Shown here: positions 6,599-14,370 of the stretch, one piece after another
How positions within the stretch are numbered: position 1 is the first letter of the stretch
Layout of the letters: the number at the start of each line of letters is the position of its first letter
NCBI GenBank assembly: GCA_031263785.1
Contig: JAISFC010000044.1
Span: forward strand, 1-40,167
Direction of reading: 5' to 3'
DNA: 40,167 nucleotides
Origin: Clostridiales bacterium
GTDB lineage: Bacteria > Bacillota > Clostridia > Monoglobales > WRBX01
Made by a program: the position numbers and the translations under genes
Notes under the pieces: model-generated
The model's database searches: none
The model's input: the letters and a program-made list of their open reading frames with translations, nothing else
Told to the model about the DNA's origin: nothing

Positions 6599-8436
6599 AC
6601 GAAATTAAAGAAAAGCTGAAAAACCTGCCTCAAGAGCCGGGCGTGTACATCATGCACGACGATGCAGGGACTGTTATTTACGTTGGCAAAGCGAAAAGCT
6701 TGAGGAATCGCGTTAGTCAATATTTTAATTCGCCGAAAAATCACACGCTAAAGACTTCGATTATGGTGCAGAATATCGACGATTTTGAGTATATCGTGAC
6801 GGACACGGAGCTTGAGGCGCTCGTGCTGGAGTGCAATTTAATCAAGCGTTACATGCCGAAATACAACATACTTTTGAAGGATGATAAGGGGTATCCGTAC
6901 ATAAAGGTGACGGGCAACGAGCCCTTCCCGCGGGTGGTTATGGCGCGGCGTATTGAGCCTAAGATGGCGGCGGGGGTGCGATATTTCGGACCGTATCTGA
7001 ACAACGGCGTGGTGTACGAAACGCTGGATATAATCAAGAAAATTTTTCAAATCAGGGATTGCGGCAGGAGCTTGCCGCGCGACATAGGCAAGGAGCGACC
7101 GTGCCTGAATTATTCGATAAAACAGTGCTGCGCGCCCTGCAACGGGTTTATTTCGCAAGAGGATTACGGGAAAACGGTGGAGAATGTCTGTGATTTTTTG
7201 AGCGGGAATTACAGGGAGGTTACGCAGCGTTTAGAGCGGGAGATGCAGGAGCTTTCGCAAAATATGGAGTTTGAACGGGCGGCGAAGAAGCGCGATAAGA
7301 TTTTGGCGATAAACAAAATAAAGGAAAAGCAGAAGATAATCTCTACAAACCTTGATAATAAGGACGTTATCAGCCTTGCGCGTGAGGGGAAGTATACGTG
7401 CGTACAGGTTTTTTTTGTGCGTAACGGCAAGATGATTGGGCGCGAGAATTACTTCCTGAAGGCGGATGAGGGCGAGAAAGATGCGGAAATTATAGCGGAT
7501 TTCGTTAAACAATATTACGCGCTTGCCACGGAAATTCCGCGCAGAATAGTGTTGCCCACGGAAATTGAGGATGAGGCTTTAATGGAGCAATGGCTGAGCG
7601 ATGCCGCGGAGTCCAAAATAAGCATAATATGCCCGAAACGAGGCGTAAACACGGACCTCGTAAATATGGTGACGCAAAACGCGCGGGAGGCATTGCAAAC
7701 GTGGCTAATTGACCAGAATGTATTCAAGAAAAAGGCGGATTCCCTGCTGTTTGAGGTAAAAGAGCTGCTGGGTTTGGCGAATGTTCCCATGCACATTGAG
7801 GCGTACGATATTTCCAACATCAGCGGCGCGGACAGTGTGGGTGTGCGCGTGGTTTTCCGCAATGCCAAGCCGCAAAAGGGCGATTACAGGAAATATAATA
7901 TTCGGAGCGTCACGGAAAACCCCGATGATTACGAGTCAATTCGCGAAGTTTTGGAGCGGCGGGCGGCGCGGGGCTTGAGCGATGAGGAGCCTATGCCCGA
8001 TTTGATGCTTATAGACGGCGGACGCGGGCATGTTTCGGCGGCGCGGGAGGTAATGGAAAAACAGGGGATAACAGTGCCTATTTTCGGTTTGGTTAAGGAT
8101 GAAAAGCATAGGACCCGCGGGGTGACGACGGAAAAAGAAGAGGTTGCGCTGCCCGTTACGGGGAAGGTTTTCAGGTTTTTCACGCGGATTCAGGATGAGG
8201 TACACAGATTCGCATTGGCAAGCCATCAACAAAAGCATAAAAACAGCACTTTCGCGTCCGTCCTAATGAAAATCCCGAATGTGGGCAAGCAAAAGCAAGC
8301 GTTGCTATTAAAGGCGTTTGGCTCGTTGAATAATATAAAAAACGCGACGATTCAGCAGCTTAGTGAGGTAAAAGGCATAGACGCCAAAACTGCTGAAAAT
8401 ATTTATAAACATCTAAATAATAAGCTTACGGATTAA
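6595..8436 (+). CDS. uvrC: UvrC subunit of the UvrABC excinuclease
   Basis: 613 residues, normal length. Domains in order: GIY-YIG endonuclease (EPGVYIMHDDAG...VIYVGKAKSLRNRVSQYF, residues ~13-90) for the 3' incision, a Cys-rich segment (CLNYSIKQCCAPCNG), the UVR domain contacting UvrB (~200-240), the RNase H-like nuclease (YDISNISG, LMLIDGGRGHVSAA) for the 5' incision, and C-terminal helix-hairpin-helix repeats (MKIPNVGKQKQALLLKAFGS, LSEVKGIDAKTAENIY). It starts with GTG overlapping the HPr stop (GTGA). It is the last gene of the apbE operon and ends at a terminator shared with the convergent lipoprotein gene. Confidence 0.96.
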   Translation: MNEIKEKLKNLPQEPGVYIMHDDAGTVIYVGKAKSLRNRVSQYFNSPKNHTLKTSIMVQNIDDFEYIVTDTELEALVLECNLIKRYMPKYNILLKDDKGYPYIKVTGNEPFPRVVMARRIEPKMAAGVRYFGPYLNNGVVYETLDIIKKIFQIRDCGRSLPRDIGKERPCLNYSIKQCCAPCNGFISQEDYGKTVENVCDFLSGNYREVTQRLEREMQELSQNMEFERAAKKRDKILAINKIKEKQKIISTNLDNKDVISLAREGKYTCVQVFFVRNGKMIGRENYFLKADEGEKDAEIIADFVKQYYALATEIPRRIVLPTEIEDEALMEQWLSDAAESKISIICPKRGVNTDLVNMVTQNAREALQTWLIDQNVFKKKADSLLFEVKELLGLANVPMHIEAYDISNISGADSVGVRVVFRNAKPQKGDYRKYNIRSVTENPDDYESIREVLERRAARGLSDEEPMPDLMLIDGGRGHVSAAREVMEKQGITVPIFGLVKDEKHRTRGVTTEKEEVALPVTGKVFRFFTRIQDEVHRFALASHQQKHKNSTFASVLMKIPNVGKQKQALLLKAFGSLNNIKNATIQQLSEVKGIDAKTAENIYKHLNNKLTD

Positions 8437-8443
8437 TATTAAC

Positions 8444-8502
8444 AAAAAAAGCGTACTCGCAGGATTTGATAAACTTTCAAACCGCCGGTACGCAAATTTT
8501 TT
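8444..8502. terminator. Bidirectional terminator between uvrC and the lipoprotein gene
   Basis: Stem arms GCGTAC (8451-8456) and GTACGC (8488-8493) enclose a 31-base loop with a secondary stem (TTTGA/TCAAA). A run of A precedes (8444-8450) and a run of T follows (8497-8502), so it can stop both convergent transcripts. Confidence 0.7.
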
Positions 8503-8505
8503 ATA

Positions 8506-9912
8506 TTAAACTTTTGATGTGAAGTTAATCGTGAAATTGTTCGTGCCGTCCTCGGAAGGCGTGGCGTAAGATTGCACATCCATATTAAATACCTCGGAAA
8601 ACAGCTGAACCGGCGCGTAAAAGGTATCGTAAGCAATGCCTATGTTAGTCGGAAGGTCGATAATCGCGCCCATTATTGACACGAGATTTGAATCCTTTGT
8701 AATGGATGTGGTATCTGCGCCAAGCGCGATAATCCCGGTCAAAATGTCGTTATTAGTTGACGCGGTCAAGCTGCCGCCCTGCGTCTCCACCATATATTTC
8801 ACCGGCAGTAAAATGCGGTCGTTATATATAATCGGCGGCAAAGTGGGGTGAAATTCAAGGGGGGCATCATTGATGCTAACGGAAATATTGCTGGGCACAG
8901 CCGCGGGGACGTCGCGGAACGACGGAAGCATTCTTGCGATGGGCAGCGCCTCGATGGAATATTGATTGGAAGCGGATAGCGTCGGGAAAGAGAAGGGCTG
9001 CACGGCATTGATGGACCTGTAAGATATATCGGCATTGACTGTGAGGGGCAGAAGCACATTGCGTCCGTTTGGTACGCCGAAGATTTTATTTTGCAGCTTA
9101 TACATATCTATTTGCATGTCGAACGTGTGCTTTTTGGTGACAAAATTATTGTTATCTATTTCATAAACGGCGGTGGTATTGGTAAAATTAAAGACTTCGC
9201 TAGCGGATTTCAGGCGGGCAGACCACGTGTCGTCAATAGTGAATAGAGAGTTAGCAAGAGGGATTAAAAGGAACCTTTCGACGTCCGAATCCGCAAAATT
9301 TATTTTATAGCTTTTCGGCGTCAGGCGCGTCCAGGACAGCGAAGAAAAGAAGTCGTTAAAAGACGGAGCCTTTTGCCCAATCGCGCGAATGATGTAGTCC
9401 TTGACTATTTCATTTTCAGACAAGTCCAGCACAGCGTATTTGTCAAATGCCGACCTTGGCAGAGAAGCGGATATATCAGACGGCATATTGGCAAATTTAT
9501 ACGCCTGTACAAGCCGCATTTTAGGTATTTCTTTGGTAAGGTCCGCCAAATTATATAAGGTGTAGACGGTGAAACTATAATTATTATTCGATTTATCTTT
9601 AGAAAAAGAGATGGATACGTCGGCTTGAATAATACCCGTTTGTTTTGCCTTATCTTTATGGACTTTTCCGGTTATGGAAAAGCTGGAATTAGCGGCGTAA
9701 TCGTAATAAAGATTATTTGACATGTCAAATTTATCCAACTTGTTTTCGTCAAGCGAGAACGCGAATCTAATAGAAAATTCATACGAAGACAGTGCCCTTT
9801 CCGCCTTAAAAGCGTTTTTTAACGAGAGGTCGCTAATAGTCCCGCACCCCGCGAGAAAAGCTACCAGCAGAAGCGGAACTGTAAAAAAACAAATTTTCCT
9901 GAAAAAATTCAA
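8506..9912 (-). CDS. Lipoprotein with copper amine oxidase N-terminal-like domain
   Basis: 468 residues. The signal peptide ends in a lipobox LAGC with Cys23 as the lipidation site, so it is anchored to the outer face of the membrane. The middle ~300 residues resemble no family I can name; they are rich in Ser, Asn and aromatic residues and look like a beta-rich binding domain. The last ~120 residues (from ISVSINDAPLEF, with RILLPVKYMVETQGGSLTA and IAYDTFYAPVQLFSEVF) match the copper amine oxidase N1 repeat that is common in clostridial wall proteins; this is a small extracellular fold, not an oxidase. The start is TTG at 9912 with AGGTGA upstream. It has its own promoter facing the 5'-nuclease operon. 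Confidence 0.8.
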   Translation of the reverse strand: MNFFRKICFFTVPLLLVAFLAGCGTISDLSLKNAFKAERALSSYEFSIRFAFSLDENKLDKFDMSNNLYYDYAANSSFSITGKVHKDKAKQTGIIQADVSISFSKDKSNNNYSFTVYTLYNLADLTKEIPKMRLVQAYKFANMPSDISASLPRSAFDKYAVLDLSENEIVKDYIIRAIGQKAPSFNDFFSSLSWTRLTPKSYKINFADSDVERFLLIPLANSLFTIDDTWSARLKSASEVFNFTNTTAVYEIDNNNFVTKKHTFDMQIDMYKLQNKIFGVPNGRNVLLPLTVNADISYRSINAVQPFSFPTLSASNQYSIEALPIARMLPSFRDVPAAVPSNISVSINDAPLEFHPTLPPIIYNDRILLPVKYMVETQGGSLTASTNNDILTGIIALGADTTSITKDSNLVSIMGAIIDLPTNIGIAYDTFYAPVQLFSEVFNMDVQSYATPSEDGTNNFTINFTSKV

Positions 9913-9929
9913 TTAAATCACCTATATAT

Positions 9930-9958
9930 ATTTTACACTAAAAAATATTTTCTGTCAA
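9930..9958 (-). promoter_or_regulatory. Promoter of the lipoprotein gene
   Basis: Minus strand: TTGACA (9958-9953), 17 bases, TAAAAT (9935-9930). The predicted +1 at 9923 gives an 11-base leader that starts with the SD AGGTGA. Its -35 box is four bases from that of the divergent promoter. Confidence 0.8.
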
Positions 9959-9962
9959 CCCC

Positions 9963-9991
9963 TTGCAAAAAAATTTTTTCTGTGATAGAAT
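9963..9991 (+). promoter_or_regulatory. Promoter of the 5'-nuclease/coaE operon
   Basis: TTGCAA (9963-9968), 17 bases, TAGAAT (9986-9991). The predicted +1 near 9998 leaves a leader of about 10 bases, GGGTGAGGAC, before the ATG at 10008. Confidence 0.75.
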
Positions 9992-10007
9992 GACAAAGGG
10001 TGAGGAC

Positions 10008-10898
10008 ATGGGAAAAACGATGGTAATAGATGGAAACAGCATTATGAACCGCGCGTATTATGCAATTCCGATTTTGACGGGGAGCTCCGGGACGCCTATT
10101 AACGCGGTTATGGGCTTTTTGAATATTATGCTCAAAAATCTGGAGGAGTATGAGCCGGACTGCGTCGCTGTAGCGTTTGACGTCCACGCGCCGACCTTTA
10201 GGCACAAAAAATATGCGGAATACAAGGGTGAGCGTCGCCCCACGCCGACCGACCTTATTGCGCAATTTCCCGTGATTAAGCACATTTTGGGGGTGATGGG
10301 CATACAGACCCTTGAGGCGGAGGGATATGAGGCGGACGATATAATCGGCACTATTGCGGGGATATCAGCGGAAAACGGCGATGAGTGCCTGTGCTTGACG
10401 GGTGACCGCGACTGTTTGCAGCTGATAGATAAATTGACAAAAGTCGTGCTGATTATAACCAAGCCCGGCAGCAACTCGGAAACGCTAATCGGCGAAAAGG
10501 AGCTGATGGAGCAGTATGGTGTTACGCCGCAGGAATACATCGAGGTCAAGGCGTTGATGGGCGACAAATCCGATAATATCCCGGGGGCGCAGGGCATCGG
10601 CGAGAAGACGGCGTTCGATTTGATTAAGCAGTACCATTCTATAGAAGGAATTTACGCGAATTTGGGGGCGTTAAAGCCTAAACAACGCGAAAATATGGAG
10701 GAATTTAGAGATAAATGGGAAGAAAATAAATTTTTGGTGACTATAAACAAAAAGACGCCGATTAATTTTGAGCATAGACCGTTTAAATATGAGCAGCTTA
10801 GGGAAATGGCAATTTTAGAGGAGCTTAACCGAACGGGGCTTGTGTCGCTCCGAAAGAGATTATCGCGGGCAGTGGAGGACCAAATATCATGGTTTTAG
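10008..10898 (+). CDS. Stand-alone 5'-3' exonuclease (DNA polymerase I N-terminal domain)
   Basis: 296 residues. MVIDGNSIMNRAYY at the N-terminus and AFDVHAPTFRH, YKGERRPTP, EAEGYEADDIIG, CLTGDRDCLQL and GDKSDNIPGAQGIGEKTA give the metal-binding acidic cluster and H3TH region of the FEN/Pol I 5' nuclease. It removes RNA primers and flaps. The reading frame stops right after this domain: there is no 3'-5' exonuclease-like or polymerase domain, and the next gene overlaps its end. The order with coaE and a lytic transglycosylase is where many Clostridia carry full-length polA, so this may be a shortened polA; alternatively it is the separate YpcP-type nuclease. The ATG at 10008 is chosen because earlier in-frame starts lie within the promoter. 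Confidence 0.9.
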   Translation: MGKTMVIDGNSIMNRAYYAIPILTGSSGTPINAVMGFLNIMLKNLEEYEPDCVAVAFDVHAPTFRHKKYAEYKGERRPTPTDLIAQFPVIKHILGVMGIQTLEAEGYEADDIIGTIAGISAENGDECLCLTGDRDCLQLIDKLTKVVLIITKPGSNSETLIGEKELMEQYGVTPQEYIEVKALMGDKSDNIPGAQGIGEKTAFDLIKQYHSIEGIYANLGALKPKQRENMEEFRDKWEENKFLVTINKKTPINFEHRPFKYEQLREMAILEELNRTGLVSLRKRLSRAVEDQISWF

Positions 10899-11467
10899 GG
10901 GTTACGGGAGGAAGCGGAAGCGGGAAGAGTGATTTTTGCGCGTGTTTGGCGGAAATTTGCGGAGCGCATATCATTAACGCGGATTTTGTATACCACAGCC
11001 AGCTGGCGCGAAATGAGGAGATGCGCGGTGAAATAATGCAGGAATTCGGCACTCTTGACCACGTGGAGCTTGCGGAGGCGATTTTCAGCGATGCGGAAAA
11101 ACGTGCTAAACTCAACAAAATAACTCATAAATATATAATTGAGGCGATTGACGAATTGGTTGCGCTTTACAAGGGCAACAGCGCGATAACGGTGATAGAT
11201 GCGCCGCTTTTGATAGAGAGCGGCTATCAGGTTAAATGTGACTGTATTGTGGCGGTTTTGTCGGGGAGCGAAAAGCGGATTGTGCGGATTATGCAGCGCG
11301 ACCGACTAACTCGTAAACAGGCTGAAAATCGGGTCAATTCTCAAAACAGCAATGATTTTTACAGGCAGCGCGCGGATTTTGTCATTGAGAATGATGGCAG
11401 CACGGAAAATTTACGGGCGGAAGGTGAACGGCTATTAAAGCGCTTAAATATACAATATTTGCAATAG
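10889..11467 (+). CDS. coaE: Dephospho-CoA kinase
   Basis: 192 residues. The P-loop GGSGSGKS lies at residues 7-14, then ADFVYH, a catalytic/lid region (VIDAPLLIESGYQVKCD) and RIMQRDRLTRKQAENRVNSQ, the typical CoaE lid and Arg motif. It phosphorylates the 3' hydroxyl of dephospho-CoA, the last step of CoA synthesis. The ATG lies inside the last codons of the upstream nuclease gene (10-base overlap), and the lytic transglycosylase start probably lies inside its own 3' end. It is part of the run of tightly packed genes from 10008 to 16228. Confidence 0.95.
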   Translation: MVLGVTGGSGSGKSDFCACLAEICGAHIINADFVYHSQLARNEEMRGEIMQEFGTLDHVELAEAIFSDAEKRAKLNKITHKYIIEAIDELVALYKGNSAITVIDAPLLIESGYQVKCDCIVAVLSGSEKRIVRIMQRDRLTRKQAENRVNSQNSNDFYRQRADFVIENDGSTENLRAEGERLLKRLNIQYLQ

Positions 11468-11943
11468 TTCTGGCGGGCGTCACGGCGTACTTAATAGCGC
11501 GCATGTTGTTCCCGCTGGAATATTACGATATCGTGGAGGAAAACGCAAAAAAATGCGGTGTATCGCCTTTGTTAATTGAGGCAATAATTAAGGCGGAGAG
11601 CGGATTTAACAAAGAAGCCACATCCGCGAAGAACGCGCGAGGGCTGATGCAAATTCTTGACGGCACGGCGGAGTGGGCGGCAGGCGAAATGGGGATTGAA
11701 AACTTCGATATAGAGCGGATTTACGAGCCGGAGCTGAACATTAAAATCGGCACGTGGTATTTTGCGGGGTTCCTTTTGCCGAAGTACAAAAACGACGTGG
11801 AGCCGGCACTTGCGGCGTATAATGCGGGGCAAAATAATGTGGACAAATGGGAAAAAGGCGAAATTCGATTTCCGGAAACAAAAATGTACGTAGAAAAAGT
11901 GCAGCTGTATTATAAAATTTATAAAGCATTATATAAGGAGTGA
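11434..11943 (+). CDS. Membrane-anchored lytic transglycosylase (SLT), probable ATT start
   Basis: The SLT domain shows the catalytic Glu in IKAESGFN, then KNARGLMQI, ALAAYNAGQNNVDKW and Y-rich C-terminal helices. It cleaves glycan strands of peptidoglycan to 1,6-anhydro products. The first ATG (11503) would give 146 residues beginning MLFPLEYYD and no export signal. The frame is open further upstream and reads K-A-L-K-Y-T-I-F-A-I-V-L-A-G-V-T-A-Y-L-I, a clear membrane anchor. The only start that includes it with an SD is ATT at 11434, seven bases after AAGGTG (11421-11426); this gives 169 residues and a 34-base overlap with coaE. The ATT start is inference from SD spacing and the need for an anchor. 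Confidence 0.85.
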   Translation: MKALKYTIFAIVLAGVTAYLIARMLFPLEYYDIVEENAKKCGVSPLLIEAIIKAESGFNKEATSAKNARGLMQILDGTAEWAAGEMGIENFDIERIYEPELNIKIGTWYFAGFLLPKYKNDVEPALAAYNAGQNNVDKWEKGEIRFPETKMYVEKVQLYYKIYKALYKE

Positions 11944-11948
11944 TTTGC

Positions 11949-13304
11949 ATGTTTTGTCAAGAAAAAAGCGCGTATTTAAAGGTTGAAAAGAGTGAAACGG
12001 AACGGGCGAAAGTGTTTTGCGATGGGTACAGGGATTTTTTGAATCACGTAAAAACAGAGCGTGAGGCGGCGATATTTTGTGTGGAATATGCAAAAAGCCA
12101 CGGATTCACGGAGTTTCGTGAAGGCTCCGATTACAATCCCGGCGACCGGGTATGCTTTATAAATCGCGGAAAATCCCTGTCTTTGGCGGTTATCGGGCAG
12201 GAGAATCCGTCGAATGGCGTGAATATCGTTGCGGCGCACATTGACTCGCCGCGAATTGATCTGAAGCAGAACCCGGTTTATCAAGACAGCGATTTGGTTA
12301 TGTTAAAGACGCATTATTACGGCGGAATTAAGAAATATCAGTGGACCACGATTCCGCTGGCGCTTCACGGTGATGTAGTTACGCAAAGCGGGGTAGTGCA
12401 TGTTAATATCGGCGAAAACAGCGGTGATCCGGTGTTTGTTATAAGCGACCTGCTTCCGCATTTGGCGCGCGAGCAAATGGCAAAAAAAGGAAGCGAGATT
12501 ATAAAGGGCGAGGGGCTGAATATTCTTTTTGGCAGCGAGCAACAGGACGACGACGATGACAAAGACGGGGTAAAGACCAATATTTTGCGTATTTTGAAAG
12601 AAAAGTACGGCATAGTGGAGGAGGATTTTATCAGCGCGGAGCTGTCTGCGGTTCCCGCGTTCCAGGCGGCGGATGTAGGCTTGGATTGCAGCCTTTTGGG
12701 CGGGTACGGGCAGGATGATCGGGTGTGCGCCTATACAGCGCTCGAAGCGATTGTGAATCTGAAAAGTCCGAATAAAACAGCGTTTCTCTTCCTTGCCGAC
12801 AAAGAGGAAGTGGGCAGCATGGGCAATACGGGCATGAAATCCACGTTTTTTGCGGGGACGGTTTCGCGGCTGTTCCCTGATTTGTCGTTGCATGGGATTT
12901 TATCCGCTTCCGCGTGCCTTTCAGCCGATGTTTGCGCGGCATTTGACCCCAACTATAAAAGCGTGCAGGAAAAAACCAACGCGCCCCAGCTGAATCACGG
13001 GCTTACGATTACAAAATACACGGGCTCGGGCGGCAAGAGCGGGTCCAGCGACGCGAACGCGGAATTTGTGGGGAAAATTCGGCAAATCTTTAATGCAAGC
13101 GGTGTCGCGTGGCAGATAGGCGAGCTGGGCAAAGTCGACCAGGGCGGCGGCGGCACTGTGGCGCAATTTTTGGCGAATTTAAACATTGATGTGCTCGATT
13201 GCGGCGTGCCCGTGCTGTCGATGCACTCCCCCTATGAAGTCACGGGAAAGCTTGATGTTTACATGGCTTTTAAGGGATACAACGCGTTTTTCGAGCAGGG
13301 GTAA
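11949..13304 (+). CDS. M18-family aminopeptidase
   Basis: 451 residues. Zinc-dependent M18 (aspartyl aminopeptidase/aminopeptidase I) motifs: AAHIDSPRIDLK (first metal ligands), DDRVCAYTALEA, LADKEEVGSMGNTG (catalytic Glu pair), and the C-terminal VPVLSMHSPYEV with the last His ligand. It trims N-terminal residues, mostly acidic or neutral, from peptides in the cytoplasm. The ATG at 11949 is preferred over the overlapping GTG at 11940 because AAGGAG (11935-11940) is 8 bases upstream of it. A stretch of five Asp (residue ~200) is in a surface loop. It is in the packed operon, between the lytic transglycosylase and the alanine racemase-type gene. Confidence 0.93.
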   Translation: MFCQEKSAYLKVEKSETERAKVFCDGYRDFLNHVKTEREAAIFCVEYAKSHGFTEFREGSDYNPGDRVCFINRGKSLSLAVIGQENPSNGVNIVAAHIDSPRIDLKQNPVYQDSDLVMLKTHYYGGIKKYQWTTIPLALHGDVVTQSGVVHVNIGENSGDPVFVISDLLPHLAREQMAKKGSEIIKGEGLNILFGSEQQDDDDDKDGVKTNILRILKEKYGIVEEDFISAELSAVPAFQAADVGLDCSLLGGYGQDDRVCAYTALEAIVNLKSPNKTAFLFLADKEEVGSMGNTGMKSTFFAGTVSRLFPDLSLHGILSASACLSADVCAAFDPNYKSVQEKTNAPQLNHGLTITKYTGSGGKSGSSDANAEFVGKIRQIFNASGVAWQIGELGKVDQGGGGTVAQFLANLNIDVLDCGVPVLSMHSPYEVTGKLDVYMAFKGYNAFFEQG

Positions 13305-13308
13305 AACG

Positions 13309-14370
13309 ATGAATACCTATTCGGTGAACGCGAAGGATTTAATTGAAAATGTGCGTATTTTAAAGGAAAAAGCGGCGGAAGCTAAGATAATAGCAGTGCT
13401 GAAAGGCAACGGGTACGGGCTGGGCGCGCGGCGATTGGCGCGGATTTTGCTAGACGAGGGCGTGACGTTTTTTGCGGCAAACACACTCGCGGAGGTACGT
13501 GAAATTATCGAAATTGCGGGCGAAAACGCCGACTACGAGATTTTATTCCTGCGTTCGAGCTGTATTTATGAGGAAGTGCGCGAGCTTGTCGAATTGAATG
13601 TCACGCTCACGTTGGGGTCGCAAAATGCCGTTGAAATAGCGGAAAAAGCGGCGCGGGAATCAGGCGGGACGGTTAAGGCGCACTTGAAGATAGACACTGG
13701 CTTCGGGCGATATGGGTTCCTGCCGACGGACAAGCCTAATATCCCGCCAAATGTGAACATATCGGGCGCATACACGCATTTTTCGTCGGCGTTTGCGTTG
13801 TCGCCTAAGCGGACAATCGGTCAATTGCGGATATTTGAAGAAACGCTGAAAAAATGGGAAATCAGCGGGGTTTTAACGCATGTGTGCAACTCCTCTGCTT
13901 TCATAAAATACGGCGCGATGGGGCATGGAGCGGTGCGATTGGGTTCAGCGTTTTTAGGGCGAATCAGCGTCCCGAATACGTTGGGGCTGAGGCGTGTCGG
14001 TCGGCTAATTTCACGAGTTGCGGAGCTAAAGACGCTTAAAAAGAGGGCAAATGTGGGGTACGCCAATATATTTAAGACGCGGCGCGACACAAAAATCGCG
14101 ATAGTTCCCGCGGGATATTCGGACGGGTTCGGGCATGTGCAGCTGCAAAACGTAGCGCAATTCAGCGACATTTTGCGGGCGGTGAAACGGCTGCTTATTC
14201 CGCCTAAGGTACACGTGGAAATAGGCGGAAATAAGCGGGAAATACTCGGGAGAATTAACATGTGCAATATCATAGTGGACGTCACGGATGCGGACGTAAA
14301 AATTGGAGATGAGGTGATTATTGATTGCAGCCCGATTTCGAACCAAGCTTCGGTGGATTTTCAGGAATGA
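13309..14370 (+). CDS. Alanine racemase family PLP enzyme
   Basis: 353 residues from the ATG at 13309; a longer open frame upstream overlaps the aminopeptidase gene and lacks homology. The PLP lysine is K32 in AVLKGNGYGLG; HLKIDTGFGRYGF follows in the TIM barrel, and the second catalytic region is VGYANIFKTRRDTKIAIVPAGYSDGF, where the Tyr takes the position of the canonical catalytic Tyr. The C-terminal beta domain (VEIGGNKREILGRINMCNIIVDVT) is present but the protein is a little shorter than the usual ~370-390. It would supply D-alanine for the wall, or act as a related amino-acid racemase. It is unclear whether it is the main Alr. It overlaps the downstream decarboxylase by four bases. Confidence 0.87.
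   Translation: MNTYSVNAKDLIENVRILKEKAAEAKIIAVLKGNGYGLGARRLARILLDEGVTFFAANTLAEVREIIEIAGENADYEILFLRSSCIYEEVRELVELNVTLTLGSQNAVEIAEKAARESGGTVKAHLKIDTGFGRYGFLPTDKPNIPPNVNISGAYTHFSSAFALSPKRTIGQLRIFEETLKKWEISGVLTHVCNSSAFIKYGAMGHGAVRLGSAFLGRISVPNTLGLRRVGRLISRVAELKTLKKRANVGYANIFKTRRDTKIAIVPAGYSDGFGHVQLQNVAQFSDILRAVKRLLIPPKVHVEIGGNKREILGRINMCNIIVDVTDADVKIGDEVIIDCSPISNQASVDFQE

Noticed and set aside
12303-12893. Minus-strand open frame of 196 residues inside the M18 aminopeptidase gene
   Set aside because: Fully antisense to a well-supported gene, with no start signal and no recognisable domain.
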